Shown here piece after piece: positions 29,859-32,613 of a DNA stretch of 32,613 bases (within the stretch, counting starts at the first letter, position 1; each line of letters starts with the position of its first letter). Under the pieces are notes generated by a model. It searched no databases. It was not told where the DNA came from and was given only the letters and a program-made list of their open reading frames with translations. This stretch comes from Streptomyces sparsogenes. Lineage in GTDB: Bacteria; Actinomycetota; Actinomycetes; Streptomycetales; Streptomycetaceae. A program made the translations under genes and the position numbers. The stretch lies in NCBI RefSeq assembly GCF_001704635.1, contig NZ_MAXF01000109.1, positions 1 to 32,613 of the forward strand. Reading direction: 5' to 3'.

Positions 29859-31382
29859 ATGACAGATCACATATCGGAGGCGGTGAGCTGGTGCCTGGCC
29901 GTCGTCGTGCTCGTCGTCTTCGTCCTGCTGATGCGCCAGCGCACCATCACCGCCGGCGTGCGCAGGCGTAACGCCACGCTCGAGGACAGCCTGAAGGCGC
30001 GCGACGAGGAGCTCCAGCACCTGGTGGAGGTCCGCCTTCCGGTGATCGCGGACGCGCTCAGCCAGCCCTCCCCGCTGCCCGGACTGAGGGACGAGAAGCT
30101 GGCCGGTACCGCCTTCGCGCAGAGTCTGCACGGGGTCGTGGAGCTGTTCACCCGCGCGGTGGACAAGGCGCAGGCGAGGGCCGACGCCTCGGCGAAGGCG
30201 GCGCTCAAGGCCTCGATGCGCGCCATCCAGGGACTGGCCAACGAACAGCAGCTGTCGATCTCCCAGATGCAGGAGCGGCACGACAACCCGGATGTGCTGC
30301 GGGACCTCCTGGAGATCGACCACGCCAACTCCCAGTTCGGCCGCCGCGCCCAGGCCATCGCCGTGCTCTGCGGCTCCTGGCCCGGCCGCCAGCGCGTCGC
30401 CTCCTCGCTGACCGACGTGGTACGGGGCGCCAAGTCGCGGATCCGCGACTACCGGCGGGTCCAGGTGCACGCCCTGGTCGACGTCGCCGTGGTCAGCCGG
30501 GCGGTGGAGCCCGTGGTGCTCGCCGTCGCCGAGCTGCTGGACAACGCCGCCCGCCACTCGCAGCCCAACACCAATGTCGAGGTCAGCCTGCAGCCCGTGC
30601 ACAACGGCGCCTGCATCGTGATCGACGACGCCGGCGTCGGCATGGACGGTCAGGAGGTGCAGCGCGCCGCCGCGCTGCTGTCCGGGGAGCGCGCCGTCGA
30701 CGTCGTCCGGCTCGGCGACCCGCCCCAGTTCGGCTTCGCCGTCATCGGCCTGCTCGCCGCGCGCTACGGCTTCAGCGTCTCCGTGGACACCAGGTCCCCG
30801 TACGGCGGTGTGCGCGCCGTGCTGTTCCTGCCCACCGAGCTGCTCACCCACGTCGACGCCGAGGAGCCGGGCGGCCGGGCGGCCGTCGGGCAGGAATCGC
30901 AGCAGTCGGGGCTGCACACCCTCCCCTCCCTCCCGACCCGCAAGACCCGCGCCCGCCGGTCCGAGCCCGCCGCGGAGCAGGCGGCCTACCAGCAGGCGGG
31001 CTATCAGCAGGCGATCCCTCACCAGCAGGCGGGCCCCTACCGGCAGGCCCCGCACCAGCAGGCGGCACCCCAGCCCGCAGCGCCCGCCCCGGCGCCCCAG
31101 GCCCCCTCCGCACCGGCCCACCCGTCGGTGATCGAGGAGGCGTCACGTACGTACGGCTCGACGGCCGGTGGACTGCCCAAGCGCCGCCGTCGGCAGCCCG
31201 CCGCCCAGTCGGCGGACGACTGGACCACGGCCGCCCCGGAGCCCGACACCGGCTCGCACCGCGTCCGTTCGGCCGAGGAGACGGCCCACCGCATGGGTGC
31301 CTTCGCACGCGGCACCCGCTCGGGCCGGGCCGGAAACCAGGACGCCGCCCCCCAAACCGAAGAAGGGAACCGCCAGGCATGA
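29859..31382 (+). CDS. cvnA: conservon sensor-like ATPase CvnA
   Basis: A 507-residue protein. One N-terminal membrane helix (about 8-26, AVSWCLAVVVLVVFVLLM) precedes a coiled-coil (VRRRNATLEDSLKARDEELQ). A helical dimerisation region follows with LEIDHANSQFGRRAQAIAVL. The histidine-kinase-type ATPase domain has N-box ELLDNAARHSQPN (from residue 225) and G-box IDDAGVGMD. The C-terminal third is Pro/Ala/Gln-rich, with a QQA-repeat tract (about 370-415) and a basic patch (KRRRRQ). There is no classical phospho-acceptor H-box sequence, as usual for conservons. It likely relays a membrane signal through CvnB-D. ATG 29859 has GAGG 6 nt upstream, and the stop overlaps cvnB (ATGA). Confidence 0.93.
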   Translation: MTDHISEAVSWCLAVVVLVVFVLLMRQRTITAGVRRRNATLEDSLKARDEELQHLVEVRLPVIADALSQPSPLPGLRDEKLAGTAFAQSLHGVVELFTRAVDKAQARADASAKAALKASMRAIQGLANEQQLSISQMQERHDNPDVLRDLLEIDHANSQFGRRAQAIAVLCGSWPGRQRVASSLTDVVRGAKSRIRDYRRVQVHALVDVAVVSRAVEPVVLAVAELLDNAARHSQPNTNVEVSLQPVHNGACIVIDDAGVGMDGQEVQRAAALLSGERAVDVVRLGDPPQFGFAVIGLLAARYGFSVSVDTRSPYGGVRAVLFLPTELLTHVDAEEPGGRAAVGQESQQSGLHTLPSLPTRKTRARRSEPAAEQAAYQQAGYQQAIPHQQAGPYRQAPHQQAAPQPAAPAPAPQAPSAPAHPSVIEEASRTYGSTAGGLPKRRRRQPAAQSADDWTTAAPEPDTGSHRVRSAEETAHRMGAFARGTRSGRAGNQDAAPQTEEGNRQA

Positions 31383-31807
31383 ACGACCACATAAACAACG
31401 AGCTGGGCTGGATGCTCGACGAGGTCGTGAGGATGCCGGAGGCGCGCCACGCGATCCTGCTCTCGGCGGACGGGATGCTGCGGGCGCACTCCGAGGGCAT
31501 CGCGCGCGACGAGGCGGAGCGCCAGGCCGCCGCCCTCTCCGGCCTCCAGTCGATCAGCCGCTCCACGGCCGAGTTCTGCGACCGGGAGGAGACCCCCTGG
31601 CAGCAGACGCTTGTCGAGTTCGTCGGCGGCTATGTCTTCCTGATCGCCGCCGGACCCGGCGCCTACCTCGCGGTCTCCGCGACCGAGAACGTGGACATGG
31701 AGGCGGTCAGCTACCGGATGCAGAAGCTGGTCGACCGGCTCGGCAAGGAGCTGACCAGCCCGCCCCGCCAAGGCGCCCCCCGACAGGGCATCGGCAGCCC
31801 GGCATGA
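31379..31807 (+). CDS. cvnB: conservon Roadblock/LC7 protein CvnB
   Basis: A 142-residue Roadblock/LC7 protein: LGWMLDEVVRMPEARHAILLSADGMLRAHS, then ERQAAALSGLQSIS, and a beta-sheet VEFVGGYVFLIAAGPGAYLAVSATENVDME. In conservons it bridges the ATPase CvnA and the GTPase CvnD and can act as a GTPase-activating or scaffold subunit. It is coupled to cvnA and cvnC by 4-bp ATGA overlaps on both sides. Confidence 0.95.
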   Translation: MNDHINNELGWMLDEVVRMPEARHAILLSADGMLRAHSEGIARDEAERQAAALSGLQSISRSTAEFCDREETPWQQTLVEFVGGYVFLIAAGPGAYLAVSATENVDMEAVSYRMQKLVDRLGKELTSPPRQGAPRQGIGSPA

Positions 31808-32160
31808 CCCCCGGCAGGCGCGAACGAGGACTGGTACGGCCGTATGTCGTGACCGACGGCCGTGCCTATCCGACCCGCAACACCTTTGACCTGGTGACCC
31901 TGGTCATGGCCCACCCCGACCGGCCGCTCGCCGGGCTCAGCCCCGAGAAGCGCCGGGTCATGGAGCTGTGCCTCGGCGGCGCCCTCTCGGTCGCCGAGGT
32001 CGCCGGGTACCTCGAGCTGCCGGTCAGCGTCACCAAGGTCCTGCTCGGCGACCTCGTGGACAGCGGCCACATCTCCACCCGGTCGCCCATCCCCGCGGCC
32101 GAGTTGCCCGAGATCCAGCTCCTGCAGGAGGTGCTCGATGGACTCCGCGCTCGCCTCTGA
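31804..32160 (+). CDS. cvnC: conservon DUF742 protein CvnC
   Basis: A 118-residue DUF742 protein with LVRPYVVTDGRAYPTRNTFD at the start. A winged-helix-like core follows (VMELCLGGALSVAEVAGYLE, LPVSVTKVLLGDLVDSGHIS). Its exact role in the conservon is not known; the fold suggests a MarR-like adaptor. The ATG overlaps the cvnB stop by 4 bp, and its last 23 bp overlap cvnD. Confidence 0.94.
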   Translation: MTPGRRERGLVRPYVVTDGRAYPTRNTFDLVTLVMAHPDRPLAGLSPEKRRVMELCLGGALSVAEVAGYLELPVSVTKVLLGDLVDSGHISTRSPIPAAELPEIQLLQEVLDGLRARL

Positions 32161-32613
32161 CAACGCGGTCTACCTGCCGACGACCGTGCGAACGGCGGTG
32201 AAGCTGCTGGTCGTCGGGCACTTCGCGGTCGGCAAGACCACCTTCGTCGGCGCGCTGTCGGAGATCAAGCCGCTGCGCACCGAGGAGACCATGACCCAGG
32301 CCGGCGCGTTCGTCGACGACCTGACCGGGACGGAGGACAAGACCACCACCACCGTGGCCATGGACTTCGGCCGCCTCACCCTGAGCGAGTCGCTGGTCCT
32401 GTACCTGTTCGGCGCCCCCGGCCAGCAGCGCTTCACCCGGCTGTGGCAGGACATGACGCGCGGGGCCCTGGGCGCCCTCGTCCTCGCCGACACCCGGCGG
32501 CTCGAGCAGTCCTTCCCCGTCATGGCCATCCTCGAGGAGCACGGGCTGCCCTACGCCGTGGCCGTCAACCACTTCGAGGGCGCGCCGCACTTCGCCGAGG
32601 CGGAGGTCCGGGA
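32138..32613 (+). CDS. cvnD: conservon GTPase CvnD, 3' end cut by the window
   Basis: 158 residues are visible of a small Ras-like GTPase of about 190-200. The G1 P-loop is GHFAVGKTT, preceded by VRTAVKLLVV. TEDKTTTTVAMDFGRL holds the switch I Thr and FGAPGQQRFTRLWQDMTRGA is the G3 region. The usual DxxG is GAPGQ here, as is normal for this GTPase branch. AVAVNHFEGAPHF stands at the NKxD position. It is the output switch of the conservon. ATG 32138 has AGGAGG (32126-32131) 6 nt upstream, inside cvnC. The gene continues past the window end. Confidence 0.93.
   Translation, partial: MDSALASDNAVYLPTTVRTAVKLLVVGHFAVGKTTFVGALSEIKPLRTEETMTQAGAFVDDLTGTEDKTTTTVAMDFGRLTLSESLVLYLFGAPGQQRFTRLWQDMTRGALGALVLADTRRLEQSFPVMAILEEHGLPYAVAVNHFEGAPHFAEAEVR

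Noticed and set aside
1..32613. CRISPR array or phage-defence cluster
   Set aside because: No regularly spaced direct repeats with unique spacers, and no cas, nuclease, or toxin-antitoxin genes were seen.

Overview
The window is very GC-rich actinobacterial chromosome, almost certainly Streptomyces. It carries the actinomycete septation factor SepH, the CutRS two-component system, a DasR-type operator at ptsH, a Streptomyces-style N-terminal-GNAT protein acetyltransferase (PatA), a conservon (cvnABCD) and one rare TTA codon. Nearly all of it is ordinary, densely packed core genome. Gene order from ptsH to the trkA pair resembles, from memory, the S. coelicolor SCO584x-SCO587x block; this was not checked by search.

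Layout. 1-590: 3' part of an IS30-family element. 758-2023: a GntR/FCD regulator and, convergent to it, ptsH (HPr). Between them lie seven tandem 13-bp units and a strong terminator for ptsH. 2224-7786: patA, a DUF5998 protein, a nucleotide pyrophosphatase-type phosphodiesterase and thymidine kinase, all on +. 7783-13863: a VOC protein, the rhodanese-type sulfurtransferase sseA, sepH, a sugar-lactone-oxidase-like flavoprotein and an MFS exporter. 13991-16137: hemH and an inositol monophosphatase. 16263-16433: a small conserved helical protein on -. 16758-18656: cutRS. 19096-22016: a DUF4193 Zn-ribbon protein, a hypothetical protein, a DUF3093 protein, dut and a DUF3710 protein. 22250-23128: a secreted protein made of two duplicated domains, with a TTA codon. 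23349-27836: kdpDE, an OB-fold protein and a DUF3159 membrane protein. 27920-29259: two TrkA-type K+ regulatory proteins on -. 29260-29858: a non-coding promoter region. 29859-32613: conservon cvnA-B-C-D, with cvnD cut by the window end.

How the genes work together. The stretch from 23349 to 29259 has a potassium theme (KdpD/KdpE and two TrkA-N/TrkA-C proteins), but no transporter subunit is present here. CutRS is read as a cell-envelope/secretion stress sensor with two extracytoplasmic cysteines. The conservon is a membrane-anchored ATPase/Roadblock/DUF742/GTPase switch. Several genes (patA, the DUF5998, DUF3093 and OB-fold genes, perhaps kdpD) have a -10-like hexamer exactly 6 nt before the ATG and no ribosome binding site, which suggests leaderless mRNAs.

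I found no clear new multi-gene system. The most unusual signals are small-scale: a 22-bp triplication read in three frames that now supplies the stop codon of the DUF3159 gene; a 99-bp perfect repeat and a TTA codon in the secreted two-domain protein; the 13-bp x 7 array; and several long palindromes in promoter regions.
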